A program made the translations under genes and the position numbers. A DNA stretch of 64,000 bases. Origin: Meandrina meandrites (lineage: Eukaryota > Cnidaria > Anthozoa > Scleractinia > Meandrinidae). Below are positions 56,637 to 63,811 of the stretch, in pieces (the stretch's first letter is position 1; each line of letters starts with the position of its first letter). The notes under the pieces were generated by a model. The model was given only the letters and a program-made list of their open reading frames with translations. It had not been told where the DNA came from and made no database searches. Location: NCBI GenBank assembly GCA_963693305.1, contig OY855906.1:32056491-32120490 (forward strand), given 5' to 3'.

Positions 56637-56762
56637 TTAATTTTTTTCCGCCTCTCTCATAGCCTCCACTACTTGACGTGTTATCTGTCTGACCTCGTTC
56701 TGCCAAACGGGTGTAGAAATTTCGTTTATAACATACATAAGAGCATGAAATAGTAAAATCAT
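56637..56762 (-). CDS. Possible 41-residue protein
   Basis: A minus-strand frame from ATG at 56762 to TAA at 56637. It has a short hydrophobic start (MILLFHAL) then a charged helix-like stretch rich in Q, E and R. It lies between the previous plus-strand gene and the 3' end of the fibre gene on the same strand as the fibre. It has no TATA motif at the usual distance (TATAAT is 24 nt upstream). It could be chance. The stretch 56763-57147 shows nothing else. Confidence 0.3.
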   Translation of the reverse strand: MILLFHALMYVINEISTPVWQNEVRQITRQVVEAMREAEKN

Positions 56763-57147
56763 TTTGCGTGTCTTTCCGTTTAATTATATTCTAGAAAGTT
56801 CTTGAACTTTGCGTATTTACATAATCTTACTAACGTCTAAATAGAAAACTGACAGGTCTTAATTTGTTTTTTTTTAAAATAAGCAGAGCGGAGCGAAAGA
56901 ACAATAGATTTGATTGTTCTGAAATTTTTTTAGGCTAAACCACAGAATTTTAGCCCAAAGGAATGTGAAAACAAAAGATTTTCGAGGGTGTGAAAACCGC
57001 AGAATGAGAATTGATTGACAGCGCACGTGCGGGTATTGTTTTGATTTCAAAGCATTGACGTCACGGCTGCGCTTAATAACCACACAGCATGCAAATTCGA
57101 GCTGTTTACAAGCGAGCAGAAAGGAACGACAAAACTTACTAGTCTTA

Positions 57148-58755
57148 CTACCTAAAAGAATAATCGTCTATTAAAATTAAACTTACTAATACACGTTTTG
57201 TATTAGATAGGTTTATCTCTGGGTGGTCGGGATGAGATAAATTAACTGCAAAATAGTTTCCCGGTTCTAATCTTTGTATTTCACCGTCAACACGAGGCTC
57301 CGCATATTGGTATTTTAAACCATCAGCATTACGTACGCCTTTAAATGGTATCTCATCTAAAAAACTGCCAGGTAATCTTAAACCAAAACCTATTCTTTCA
57401 TAAGTTCGAGAGGCACCCTTATTTTCAATAATTAAAGCTGAGATACCGTCGAGTAAGCAAGGAAATGGCGCCATTACACGAATGTTATTACCGAATTTAA
57501 CAAAAGTTTTATTACCTATTTTATTTTCATCTGAGTTCCATTCTCCAGTTATTATTATTTTTGGTTGGAAATTTTTTAACGAATAACCGCTTAGATCTAA
57601 ATCTTTTTGTAACCTGATTGTATCGTTATCTATTGTGTAACCTCGATCATAATTTTTTAATGAAAAACCGTTTAGATCTAAATCTGTCTGTAGCGTGATT
57701 TCACCATCATCGATAACGAAAGCCTGATCGTAAACAGTTCCGTCGACATCTTCTTGAAAACCTTTTATCCCATAAATAATCAAAGCAGCCTTTTCAAGTG
57801 GCGACGACCCATCATAACCCGAATTTGAAATATCAAGATAGATTGTGCTATCATTGTCTTTGTATTTGCGCGTGTGAATAATGGTGCGTGAATATTTTGG
57901 GCTGTGACTGTTGAAGTGCTTGGTATGGTAATTAAGAGTATCAACCGGGTTAGGAGTTGAAGCGCTTATAAACCAATTAGTATCAACTTTCGGGATAAAG
58001 AACTCGACACATATAGTGTACTCTCCTTCGGGCAGAGGTTTTTTATTTAGCTTTAAGCGTGAGTTGAAAGAATTGACACCAGTTCTTACGAGATTGAAAG
58101 TATAAGCTTTTTTATTCACACTGTGAAGGTTGGTTGTAAAGTCTTCTAACGTAACAGAAGTAACATTGTTTACAGCTGTAACGCCCGACCCTCGCTCCAA
58201 ATAGGCTAAGGCATTCTTTTTATGTGAGTGTCCTGCTGAAATAGAATTTGAGCCCACATATTTTTTCATTGAAGTAAGATTTACAGCATCTTGGTCGCCG
58301 ACAGGATTTGCAAGCTGTTTGATCGCATGGTCTTTCATGAGAATATCTCCTGAAATATTAGCGGTTGATAAATCCGCACTATCACCCTTTTCACCTTTTT
58401 CTCCTTTTGGACCAATAGCGCCCTTTGAACCCGCAGGTCCAGTTGCTCCAGTAGGCCCCGCGGGTCCTGTAGCTCCGGTTGGTCCTGTAGGTCCCGTTGC
58501 TCCCGCAGGGCCAGCAGGTCCGGTCGGTCCTTGTGAGCCCGTATCACCCTTTAATCCTTTTTCCCCAGCATCGCCTTTATCTCCTTTAGGACCTTGTGGG
58601 CCAGTATTTCCCTTATCACCTTTTTCACCTTTAGGGCCAGCGGGTCCAGTTGCGCCAGTCGGACCAGCAGGGCCGGCAGGGCCGGCTTCCCCTCGGATTG
58701 AAGTAGACTCTTCATGTGTTTGAGTTGCACCCGTCGCACCGTTAAGATACCCCAT
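57148..58755 (-). CDS. Collagen-like viral fibre protein
   Basis: 535 residues. Residues about 22-126 are uninterrupted Gly-X-Y collagen repeats ([20 protein letters not shown] type). Next is [19 protein letters not shown], a motif typical of phage and virus tail-fibre shafts, later echoed twice as [14 protein letters not shown] and [14 protein letters not shown]. The C-terminal 350 residues are likely a beta-rich globular head. A trimeric attachment fibre is the natural reading (inference from architecture). The ATG directly follows TATAAAG on the minus strand, and the stop of the upstream ATPase gene lies within that motif, only 2 nt before the ATG. It is transcribed opposite to the capsid genes. 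Confidence 0.85.
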   Translation of the reverse strand: MGYLNGATGATQTHEESTSIRGEAGPAGPAGPTGATGPAGPKGEKGDKGNTGPQGPKGDKGDAGEKGLKGDTGSQGPTGPAGPAGATGPTGPTGATGPAGPTGATGPAGSKGAIGPKGEKGEKGDSADLSTANISGDILMKDHAIKQLANPVGDQDAVNLTSMKKYVGSNSISAGHSHKKNALAYLERGSGVTAVNNVTSVTLEDFTTNLHSVNKKAYTFNLVRTGVNSFNSRLKLNKKPLPEGEYTICVEFFIPKVDTNWFISASTPNPVDTLNYHTKHFNSHSPKYSRTIIHTRKYKDNDSTIYLDISNSGYDGSSPLEKAALIIYGIKGFQEDVDGTVYDQAFVIDDGEITLQTDLDLNGFSLKNYDRGYTIDNDTIRLQKDLDLSGYSLKNFQPKIIITGEWNSDENKIGNKTFVKFGNNIRVMAPFPCLLDGISALIIENKGASRTYERIGFGLRLPGSFLDEIPFKGVRNADGLKYQYAEPRVDGEIQRLEPGNYFAVNLSHPDHPEINLSNTKRVLVSLILIDDYSFR

Positions 58756-58762
58756 CTTTATA
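58756..58762 (-). promoter_or_regulatory. Viral TATA motif containing the ATPase stop codon
   Basis: On the minus strand TATAAAG abuts the fibre ATG. The TAA of the ATPase gene (58758-58760) is part of the motif. Confidence 0.65.
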
Positions 58763-59390
58763 TATTTTCGTCAAAATTTTTGAGTGTGGTTTTTTTTGGT
58801 TTGTCGTAGTATAAAAAAGAATATTTAGCATCGGTAGCCCTTTCAAGCAGCTCTCTGTCAATTCCCAATTCATCAGCAATACGGTTATTTTCTCTGGGAA
58901 GAAAGTTGAAAATGCAAAAGTGGGTGCAATTATCTCGGATGTTTTTGGGGGTCTTGAAGTAGCTTTGAGAAAGATAAATGACGCTGCAATTGCGCTGCCG
59001 CCCGTTCATAAAATAATCGATAATGTCGTTTTGGTTTTTTTCACAAACCATATCATCAAAGATTACAATTTTTTGGTTGTCAGTGGGCAGCATCTCAAGA
59101 GGAATAACATCGTTGGCGCCTTCAATAACATTATACCCAGCCGCAGGATTGACTCTTTTATCGAAATCATCAATCATATATTGGTACTTGTCTTGATGTA
59201 GGTTCTTTGTGCAAAGGTAAATTTTGTCGTAGACCAACAACCTGTAAAGCATATGCATGAGAATATTTGTTTTACCAGAGTTGCTCGGCCCGCAAATAAG
59301 CATCCGAAAGGTATTTGCTGGCATACAAGGGTGGCCTTGCTTGTAATTACTTTTTGTAGTCAAACTGGGGTCGTAATTTGGAATTTTCAT
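58758..59390 (-). CDS. Genome-packaging ATPase (FtsK/HerA, A32-like)
   Basis: 210 residues from the ATG at 59390. The upstream 36 codons in frame overlap the divergent gene and lie before the TATA motif, so they are excluded. Walker A is GPSNSGKT (34-41), Walker B is KIVIFDDM (107-114), and a polar sensor Q142 sits in IYLSQ after GRQRN, which may supply an arginine finger. These are hallmarks of the viral DNA-packaging ATPases of Polintons, adintoviruses and large DNA viruses; the length is typical. The role is pumping DNA into the capsid. It shares a 29-bp bidirectional intergenic region with the next gene and is followed 2 nt later by the fibre gene. Confidence 0.92.
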   Translation of the reverse strand: MKIPNYDPSLTTKSNYKQGHPCMPANTFRMLICGPSNSGKTNILMHMLYRLLVYDKIYLCTKNLHQDKYQYMIDDFDKRVNPAAGYNVIEGANDVIPLEMLPTDNQKIVIFDDMVCEKNQNDIIDYFMNGRQRNCSVIYLSQSYFKTPKNIRDNCTHFCIFNFLPRENNRIADELGIDRELLERATDAKYSFLYYDKPKKTTLKNFDENI

Positions 59391-59401
59391 TTTTTTTCTG
59401 T

Positions 59402-59409
59402 TATATATA
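59402..59409. promoter_or_regulatory. Bidirectional viral TATA motif
   Basis: TATATATA lies in the 29-bp gap between the divergent ATPase (ATG 59390, minus) and proline-rich gene (ATG 59420, plus), 11-12 nt from the two starts. It reads equally on both strands. Confidence 0.6.
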
Positions 59410-59419
59410 CGGCAAAAAT

Positions 59420-60331
59420 ATGTCCATGAAGAAGTGGCGAAAACTTGCCAGCGAAAAGGCACAAGTTGAGCAGCAGAACGACAGCATTCTCGCGGCAATA
59501 AAAAATAACAAAATAGATAAAGAGTTTGGCCAGCTATCAGGTGAGGATTTGTTCAAACCTATCACATCGCGGCTTGACAAACTCCAAGTAGGGGCGGCCC
59601 CAAAAGAAGAGGAAGAAATCCCAGACTATGGTATGGATAAGTTTGATTTAAATAACCCCTTCGATGAAGATTTTAAACCGGATGAGGAAACACCATTACC
59701 AACACCACCACCATCACCAACACCATCACCAACACCATCACCAACATCAACACCACCATCACCAACATCAACACCGTTACCACCTTTAGCTGAAGAGGAA
59801 GAACTGGAAGAAAGCGGGGCATCAGCAACTGAGTTGCTATCCACACCCCAGAGTAAATGGGGGCCACCACAAGAACCGGGTATCAAGGGATCAGAGTCAG
59901 TTGACCTGAAGACACTGAGCAGCATGTTAACAAAAAATAAAGACAATCCCGGCTATGTGGTAAAAAGCAAAAAATCAAAATTCTACGGCTACACATTGGC
60001 AGATATAAAAGAGGCAAGAGAAGAAATTCTAGACAGGAGAAAAGGGAATAAACAGCCTTCAGTAAGGTTACCCCACACTCAGTTGCTGATACCCCAGGAT
60101 GATGAACCCGACTGGGAACAGGAACCCGAAAGAGAAAGGGAAATGGAAGGAAGCGGAAGTGTTGATCTAAACGCTTTGGTTGAAAGGCTACACTTAAGCT
60201 TGGCGTCTATACAGGCGGGCAACACTTCACTGAAGCTGAAAAAACAGGTCCAGCAGATGTTAGGGTTGCTGGTAAAGCTAAAGGAAATAACACAAAAAGA
60301 AGCCCACAAAATTTTGAGTAATATTATATAA
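59420..60331 (+). CDS. Proline-rich virion-associated protein candidate
   Basis: 303 residues, unrecognised as a whole. N-terminal charged helix (about 1-60); acidic stretch; Pro-Thr-Ser repeat (about 90-130, TPPPSPTPSPT type); then two related segments beginning GSESVDLKTL and GSGSVDLNAL; a predicted C-terminal coiled coil. The ATG at 59420 (or 59426) follows TATATATA; the longer frame from 59378 overlaps the ATPase start and is not used. Two palindromic elements lie in frame, at 59816-59849 and 60068-60096. The stop TAA is inside the TATA motif of the penton gene. The position beside capsid genes suggests a structural or scaffold role (inference). Confidence 0.7.
   Translation: MSMKKWRKLASEKAQVEQQNDSILAAIKNNKIDKEFGQLSGEDLFKPITSRLDKLQVGAAPKEEEEIPDYGMDKFDLNNPFDEDFKPDEETPLPTPPPSPTPSPTPSPTSTPPSPTSTPLPPLAEEEELEESGASATELLSTPQSKWGPPQEPGIKGSESVDLKTLSSMLTKNKDNPGYVVKSKKSKFYGYTLADIKEAREEILDRRKGNKQPSVRLPHTQLLIPQDDEPDWEQEPEREREMEGSGSVDLNALVERLHLSLASIQAGNTSLKLKKQVQQMLGLLVKLKEITQKEAHKILSNII
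59816..59849 (-). repeat. Palindromic element, copy a (in frame, inverted)
   Basis: GGGG..AGCAACT/AGTTGCT..CCCC: same inner stem as copies e and f but in opposite orientation and with a longer CC-rich end. It is read in frame as GASATELLSTP within the Pro-rich gene. Confidence 0.75.
60068..60096 (+). repeat. Palindromic element, copy b (5' half altered)
   Basis: The 3' half, ACTCAGTTGCTGATACCCCA, is identical to copies e and f, while the 5' half is shortened to TTACCCCAC. It is read in frame as LPHTQLLIP. Confidence 0.65.
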
Positions 60332-60332
60332 G
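60325..60332 (+). promoter_or_regulatory. Viral TATA motif containing a stop codon
   Basis: TATATAAG: the TAA (60329-60331) ends the Pro-rich gene and the penton ATG starts at 60334. Confidence 0.65.
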
Positions 60333-60333
60333 C

Positions 60334-61104
60334 ATGACGCATTTCCATTTCAACCTGTTGCTCGACTCGCAGCTGGCCAAACAAAAAAACACCAACAGCA
60401 AGTCACATGACTTCACAATTAACTTTGACCCACCAATCGCTTTAGACCCCTACAAAAGGTACAAGGCGGCGTTAAATGAGCTGGTATCCATGTCTTATTC
60501 GTGGTACAACATCGCGAAACGGTACAACAACAACGAGTTCAAATGGCGGAAAAAAACAGAGAACTGGAAAACCGTGACAATCCCGGACGGAATGTATAAT
60601 TACAAAGACCTCAACACCACAATTCAGGAGCTTATCGGAAGAGTGGATCCCAAGGATGAAAAATCCAAGTTTATTGTCCAGCTGTATTTTCACAGCACAA
60701 CGTATCGGGCGGTCATTTTGTTGCAGGACGGCTACGAGCTTGACCTAAGTGAAGGTGAATTTGCCGCACTGCTGGGTTATGACAAGAAAAAAATAGATGG
60801 GGCGAACAATAGGAGCGACCGCGTGCCAAATATAACAAGAGGCGTCGACTGGATCTACATCCATTGTGACCTCATTACAAGGGCCGTGGACAACATCGGG
60901 GGTGACGTTATGTTCTCTTTTTCAACCGCTGAACTCTCCGTCAGCTACCCCTTTTCAAAAGAGCCCCGCCGTCTCCTGTGGCACCCGGTGAACAAAAATA
61001 GAATCAATGCCATAAATATCAAAATCACAGACGGGCGCAACAACATTATAGATCTGAATGACCAAGACGTGGCTTTAAGCATCATCATCGAAGAAGAAAA
61101 ATAA
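60334..61104 (+). CDS. Penton-like minor capsid protein candidate
   Basis: 256 residues, beta-rich and without membrane segments. Size and place, between the ATPase side and the major capsid gene, fit the single jelly-roll penton protein of Polintons and adintoviruses. N-terminal FHFNLLLDSQLAKQKN and the repeated alternating hydrophobic strands (FIVQLYFHS, VDWIYIHCDL, MFSFSTAEL, NAINIKITDG) support an all-beta fold. I assign it by synteny and fold impression, not by a diagnostic motif. No interruption is seen. A structure prediction showing one eight-stranded jelly roll would confirm it. Confidence 0.65.
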   Translation: MTHFHFNLLLDSQLAKQKNTNSKSHDFTINFDPPIALDPYKRYKAALNELVSMSYSWYNIAKRYNNNEFKWRKKTENWKTVTIPDGMYNYKDLNTTIQELIGRVDPKDEKSKFIVQLYFHSTTYRAVILLQDGYELDLSEGEFAALLGYDKKKIDGANNRSDRVPNITRGVDWIYIHCDLITRAVDNIGGDVMFSFSTAELSVSYPFSKEPRRLLWHPVNKNRINAINIKITDGRNNIIDLNDQDVALSIIIEEEK

Positions 61105-61116
61105 TTTGCACCTAAG

Positions 61117-61122
61117 TATAAG
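61117..61122 (+). promoter_or_regulatory. Viral TATA motif
   Basis: TATAAG, 5 nt before the ATG at 61128. Confidence 0.6.
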
Positions 61123-61127
61123 GAGCT

Positions 61128-61598
61128 ATGAACCATCCGAGCGAGTGGACGAGATATTACGACGCGCCGAAGGGAACCTATAGATACAAACACAAAGGTA
61201 CGGGGGTTGTTAGAGACACCCTGATGGCCATAGGAAGGCGGTTCACAAAGAAAGCCACCAAAGAAAAAGCCCGCCAGGCCTTGAAGAAAGCTGTAAATGA
61301 AGCCTCGAAGCAAATAATGAAAAAAGCCACCGAAAAAGCCGCCGAAAAAGGGGCAGAAAAGATACAAGCTGTTTTGCGAAGTGGGGATACCCCACGCCCC
61401 AAGAGTAAAAAGACCCCGCAGCGGGGAAGTAAAAAGACGACCTCACTTAGTACCGAGTCGCGGCAGAAACTGAAGAAGATGCTGACCAGTGGGGTACCCC
61501 ACAAACTCAGCGGAGATTCGCGGAAAAAGTTGAACCAGATTTTAAACGCGGGTCGGGCTGCAAAGTTGAAAGTAAACCAATATTTGGCGGAAAATTAA
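61128..61598 (+). CDS. Basic alanine/lysine-rich virion protein candidate
   Basis: 156 residues, very rich in K, A and R. Residues about 30-85 form a probable long amphipathic helix (KKATKEKARQALKKAV and following repeats AEKAAEKGAEK), and the C-terminal part repeats SxxSRxKLxxxL twice (STESRQKLKKML and SGDSRKKLNQIL). Such proteins in adenovirus-like elements are core or pVI-like capsid-cement/membrane-lytic proteins; which applies here is unknown. Two short GTGGGG..CCCCAC palindromes (61381, 61489) sit in frame just before each SR-KL repeat region. Confidence 0.6.
   Translation: MNHPSEWTRYYDAPKGTYRYKHKGTGVVRDTLMAIGRRFTKKATKEKARQALKKAVNEASKQIMKKATEKAAEKGAEKIQAVLRSGDTPRPKSKKTPQRGSKKTTSLSTESRQKLKKMLTSGVPHKLSGDSRKKLNQILNAGRAAKLKVNQYLAEN
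61381..61395 (+). repeat. Palindromic element, copy c (short form)
   Basis: GTGGGGATACCCCAC: outer arms only, the GCAACT/AGTTGC stem is absent. It is read in frame as SGDTP. Confidence 0.6.
61489..61502 (+). repeat. Palindromic element, copy d (short, perfect)
   Basis: GTGGGGTACCCCAC, a perfect 14-bp palindrome; in frame as SGVPH. Confidence 0.6.
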
Positions 61599-61616
61599 AA
61601 TAATTTTTTTAAAAGA

Positions 61617-61623
61617 TATATAG
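61617..61623 (+). promoter_or_regulatory. Viral TATA motif
   Basis: TATATAG, 8 nt before the ATG at 61632. Confidence 0.55.
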
Positions 61624-61631
61624 GACGCAAG

Positions 61632-62897
61632 ATGTTCAGAAGCCACAGGCATTTGGAAAAAACAGAGTATGTTCGTATCGGGTTAGACAAACCGATCACT
61701 ATCCCGGGTAACAATCAGCACCAGGTAAAAACAAACTATAAATTCACACTCACCGACCGAGACAACTGGTTTGACTGGTATAACGCCTACTTCCGGGCTG
61801 ATTTCACTTTCGAGGCAACCGCGGATGGCGCAGCAGTTGCAGGGGACGTCCGGTCAGCGCCCATTAACGGCTCATTTTCACTGATAAACAAACTTGTGGT
61901 AAAATCATCGGGCAAAAACATTTACAACGTAGACAACATTCACAAGTTAATATTCATCAAAAACTTGTTGGATTTTTCTGATGACTTTGCGAGGAGCGCG
62001 GCAAAAAATCAGTTTTGGTATTTGGACACAACGAATAGCAATGTAACGGCCGACGCTGCCACTAACCAAGGAATCAGACAAAGGGGCTTGCTTGCCCACG
62101 CCGGCCTCACGGTTGAAACCCTCATACCGCTTAACAGGTACTCATTCTTCGAGGAGCTGAGTGACAAGCTTCTTCCCCCCATGCAGCTGGAGTTCGAAAT
62201 TGAGCTACAACCGGATGCAGAGCTGATTTGGCAAAACGATGGCACAGATCGTAGGGTAGTGGTGAGAAACCTTGAGCTGTGGGTTCCAATGCTGCGTTTC
62301 ACCAGCGAAGGACAGAAGCTCGCAAACGATAACTTTTTGAAACCTCAGAAATGGACGTACCTGAATGAAATGATCCAGCCCAGCCCCAGTCGGCGTGACG
62401 CTTTCGGTTCGTGGCAGATAAATCCTGGTCTAAAAGACGCAAAACATGTTTTCATTTTCATTCAACAGTCAAGGAAGAAGAACGCCTTGACTCAAAACCC
62501 CTACTTCTTTGACACTTTTGACATTGACGGAGACAATTCAGCCAAGCTAGCGACCTGCCGGCTGCAGTACGGCTCTTCGCAGTACTATCCGGAGCTGGAC
62601 TACGACGAAAACTTCAAACTGCGCATTCTTAATGACTTAATGAACTACCGGTACCGCAAAAACGACTACAACACCGGTGTGCAGCTTCAGCCCAACAACT
62701 TCGAGACGCTGTACCCAATAGTCTATTTTGACTTACGCGAAAACAAGGATAACATGACCAACGACCCGAAGCAGATGGTTTTCCACTACAGGCTCAACGA
62801 GGCGGCCAACGCGCAAGACTACACCATTTATGCAGGAATTTTGTACGAGTCCGAACTTGTTCTCAGGCAGGTGGGTAATGAGCTGGTGATGGTTTAG
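61632..62897 (+). CDS. Major capsid protein candidate (double jelly-roll, hexon-like)
   Basis: 421 residues, the largest plus-strand frame of the module and undisturbed. The N-terminal part (residues about 1-200: DKPITIPGNNQHQVKTNYKF, then NGSFSLINKLVVKSSGK and the FEIELQP strand) and the C-terminal half look like two beta-sandwich domains, and the gene is followed by the pX-like and protease genes. In Polintons and adintoviruses this place belongs to the double jelly-roll major capsid protein, though family members often exceed 450 residues, so this is at the short end. It ends ELVMV. It contains no palindromic element; one starts 3 nt after its stop. The assignment is by size, synteny and strand pattern. 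Confidence 0.75.
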   Translation: MFRSHRHLEKTEYVRIGLDKPITIPGNNQHQVKTNYKFTLTDRDNWFDWYNAYFRADFTFEATADGAAVAGDVRSAPINGSFSLINKLVVKSSGKNIYNVDNIHKLIFIKNLLDFSDDFARSAAKNQFWYLDTTNSNVTADAATNQGIRQRGLLAHAGLTVETLIPLNRYSFFEELSDKLLPPMQLEFEIELQPDAELIWQNDGTDRRVVVRNLELWVPMLRFTSEGQKLANDNFLKPQKWTYLNEMIQPSPSRRDAFGSWQINPGLKDAKHVFIFIQQSRKKNALTQNPYFFDTFDIDGDNSAKLATCRLQYGSSQYYPELDYDENFKLRILNDLMNYRYRKNDYNTGVQLQPNNFETLYPIVYFDLRENKDNMTNDPKQMVFHYRLNEAANAQDYTIYAGILYESELVLRQVGNELVMV

Positions 62898-62899
62898 TA

Positions 62900-62930
62900 G
62901 TGGGTAGCAACTCAGTTGCTGATACCCCAC
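62900..62930 (+). repeat. Palindromic element, copy e (full length, intergenic)
   Basis: 31 bp, outer arms GTGGG/CCCCAC and inner arms GCAACT/AGTTGC with a single C at the tip. It is identical to copy f at 63522-63552. It lies between the capsid stop and the pX-like gene. Confidence 0.85.
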
Positions 62931-62961
62931 ACCCCAAAGTGAAAATAATTTTTGAAATAAG

Positions 62962-62968
62962 TATAAAG
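62962..62968 (+). promoter_or_regulatory. Viral TATA motif
   Basis: TATAAAG directly abutting the ATG at 62969; GTATAAAGATG is identical at 63804-63814. Confidence 0.7.
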
Positions 62969-63343
62969 ATGACGACTTACTATCCGCACAAGATTTCGCT
63001 TTCAGACGGGCAGAAGGTAAGCCTCGCGCGGGCCTTTGGGCCAGGAGAAGCAGTTACGCTCAGATTTAAAAACGAGGCTATAACCGGCGGTAGCGACACT
63101 TTGCACTTGACCGCCAGGCAGATCAAAAAAATACAGCGCGCTATCAAAAACAAAACGGGCGTGGACATAGACATGAGCAAGACACAAATCAGACATGTGC
63201 GCAAGATGGCGAGTGGGGCCGGCATGCGGGTAAAACCCCCAACAGGAGGAAAGGGAATGCGCATCAACCCTCCTCCATATTTCCGGCGTCCTCCACCATT
63301 TATTGGTTCTTGGGGCGACCAAAAAAAAGCCTACCTTCGTTGA
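62969..63343 (+). CDS. pX-like virion protein
   Basis: 124 residues from ATG 62969. An upstream in-frame GTG at 62900 lies in the palindrome and is rejected. The pattern QKVSLARAFGPGEAVTLRF, then LTARQIKKIQRAIKNKTGVDI, then SKTQIRHVRKMASG is the repeated Q..K..A / LT..QI..I.KA layout I associate with pX-like proteins next to capsid and protease genes of adintoviruses and Polintons. The tail is basic and Pro-rich (about 84-124). Its 3' end overlaps the protease frame by 41 nt at an 8-A run (63321-63328). In adenoviruses the counterpart is a DNA-condensing core peptide cut by the protease. Confidence 0.6.
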   Translation: MTTYYPHKISLSDGQKVSLARAFGPGEAVTLRFKNEAITGGSDTLHLTARQIKKIQRAIKNKTGVDIDMSKTQIRHVRKMASGAGMRVKPPTGGKGMRINPPPYFRRPPPFIGSWGDQKKAYLR

Positions 63344-63809
63344 TGTCCCCTTAACCGATTTTGACTTGCAGCGGTGGTGCCAATACTTGAAAATCCCCAT
63401 CAAAGGCATATTTGCGAGAGACGAGATCCACGTGAAAAACCACTCCCCTTGTATAATCAACATGGATGATCTTGGAGGGCCAGGCACCCATTGGGTTTGC
63501 TGCTGGGGTTCACCTGGGGGCGTGGGTAGCAACTCAGTTGCTGATACCCCACCGGAGTACTTTGACTCTTTCGGTTTACCTCCGCCCGCGGAATGGGAAA
63601 TTGAGTTGATTCTTGAGGGCAAACAGACCTTTCTTCAGAATGACAACCAGCTTCAGTGGGAATTCAGCGTGCGCTGCGGCTACTACTGTCTGCTTTTTCT
63701 GAACGAACGTAACAAAGGGCGGACATTTCGAGAAATTTTGAGCATGTTTTTAGAAAATACACACGCCAACGAGGCTGTGGTGAAGGATTATTTTACACAT
63801 AATGTATAA
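63303..63809 (+). CDS. Adenain-like cysteine protease, start unclear
   Basis: The catalytic layout of the adenovirus protease family is visible: His in GTHW (codon 63489), Asp in YFDSF (63564), oxyanion Gln (63654) and Cys in RCGYYC (63675, seven codons after Gln). The family matures virion proteins such as pX and pVI. The frame is open from 63234 but has no ATG before 63460, which would remove the conserved first helix. The coordinates start at a TTG; the true start is unknown. The frame is +1 to the pX-like gene and the two overlap around an A8 run, so frameshifting or an indel is possible. No TATA motif precedes it. A 31-bp palindrome is inserted in frame between His and Asp. The stop is inside the next TATA motif. 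Confidence 0.8.
   Translation: MVLGATKKKPTFVDVPLTDFDLQRWCQYLKIPIKGIFARDEIHVKNHSPCIINMDDLGGPGTHWVCCWGSPGGVGSNSVADTPPEYFDSFGLPPPAEWEIELILEGKQTFLQNDNQLQWEFSVRCGYYCLLFLNERNKGRTFREILSMFLENTHANEAVVKDYFTHNV
63522..63552 (+). repeat. Palindromic element, copy f (full length, inside protease)
   Basis: Identical over 31 bp to copy e. It is translated in frame as VGSNSVADTP and lies between the catalytic His and Asp codons, where the fold would have a loop between two strands. Confidence 0.9.
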
Positions 63810-63811
63810 AG
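63805..63811 (+). promoter_or_regulatory. Viral TATA motif containing a stop codon
   Basis: TATAAAG: the TAA at 63807-63809 ends the protease and the motif abuts the next ATG at 63812. Confidence 0.7.

Noticed and set aside
58319..58723. Proline-rich plus-strand frame
   Set aside because: Mirror image of the collagen repeats of the minus-strand fibre gene.
59391..59498. 36-codon N-terminal extension of the packaging ATPase
   Set aside because: It overlaps the divergent gene and lies upstream of the shared TATA; the ATG at 59390 gives a normal family length.
62900..62968. GTG-started extension of the pX-like gene
   Set aside because: It begins inside a palindromic element and lies upstream of the TATAAAG-ATG at 62969.
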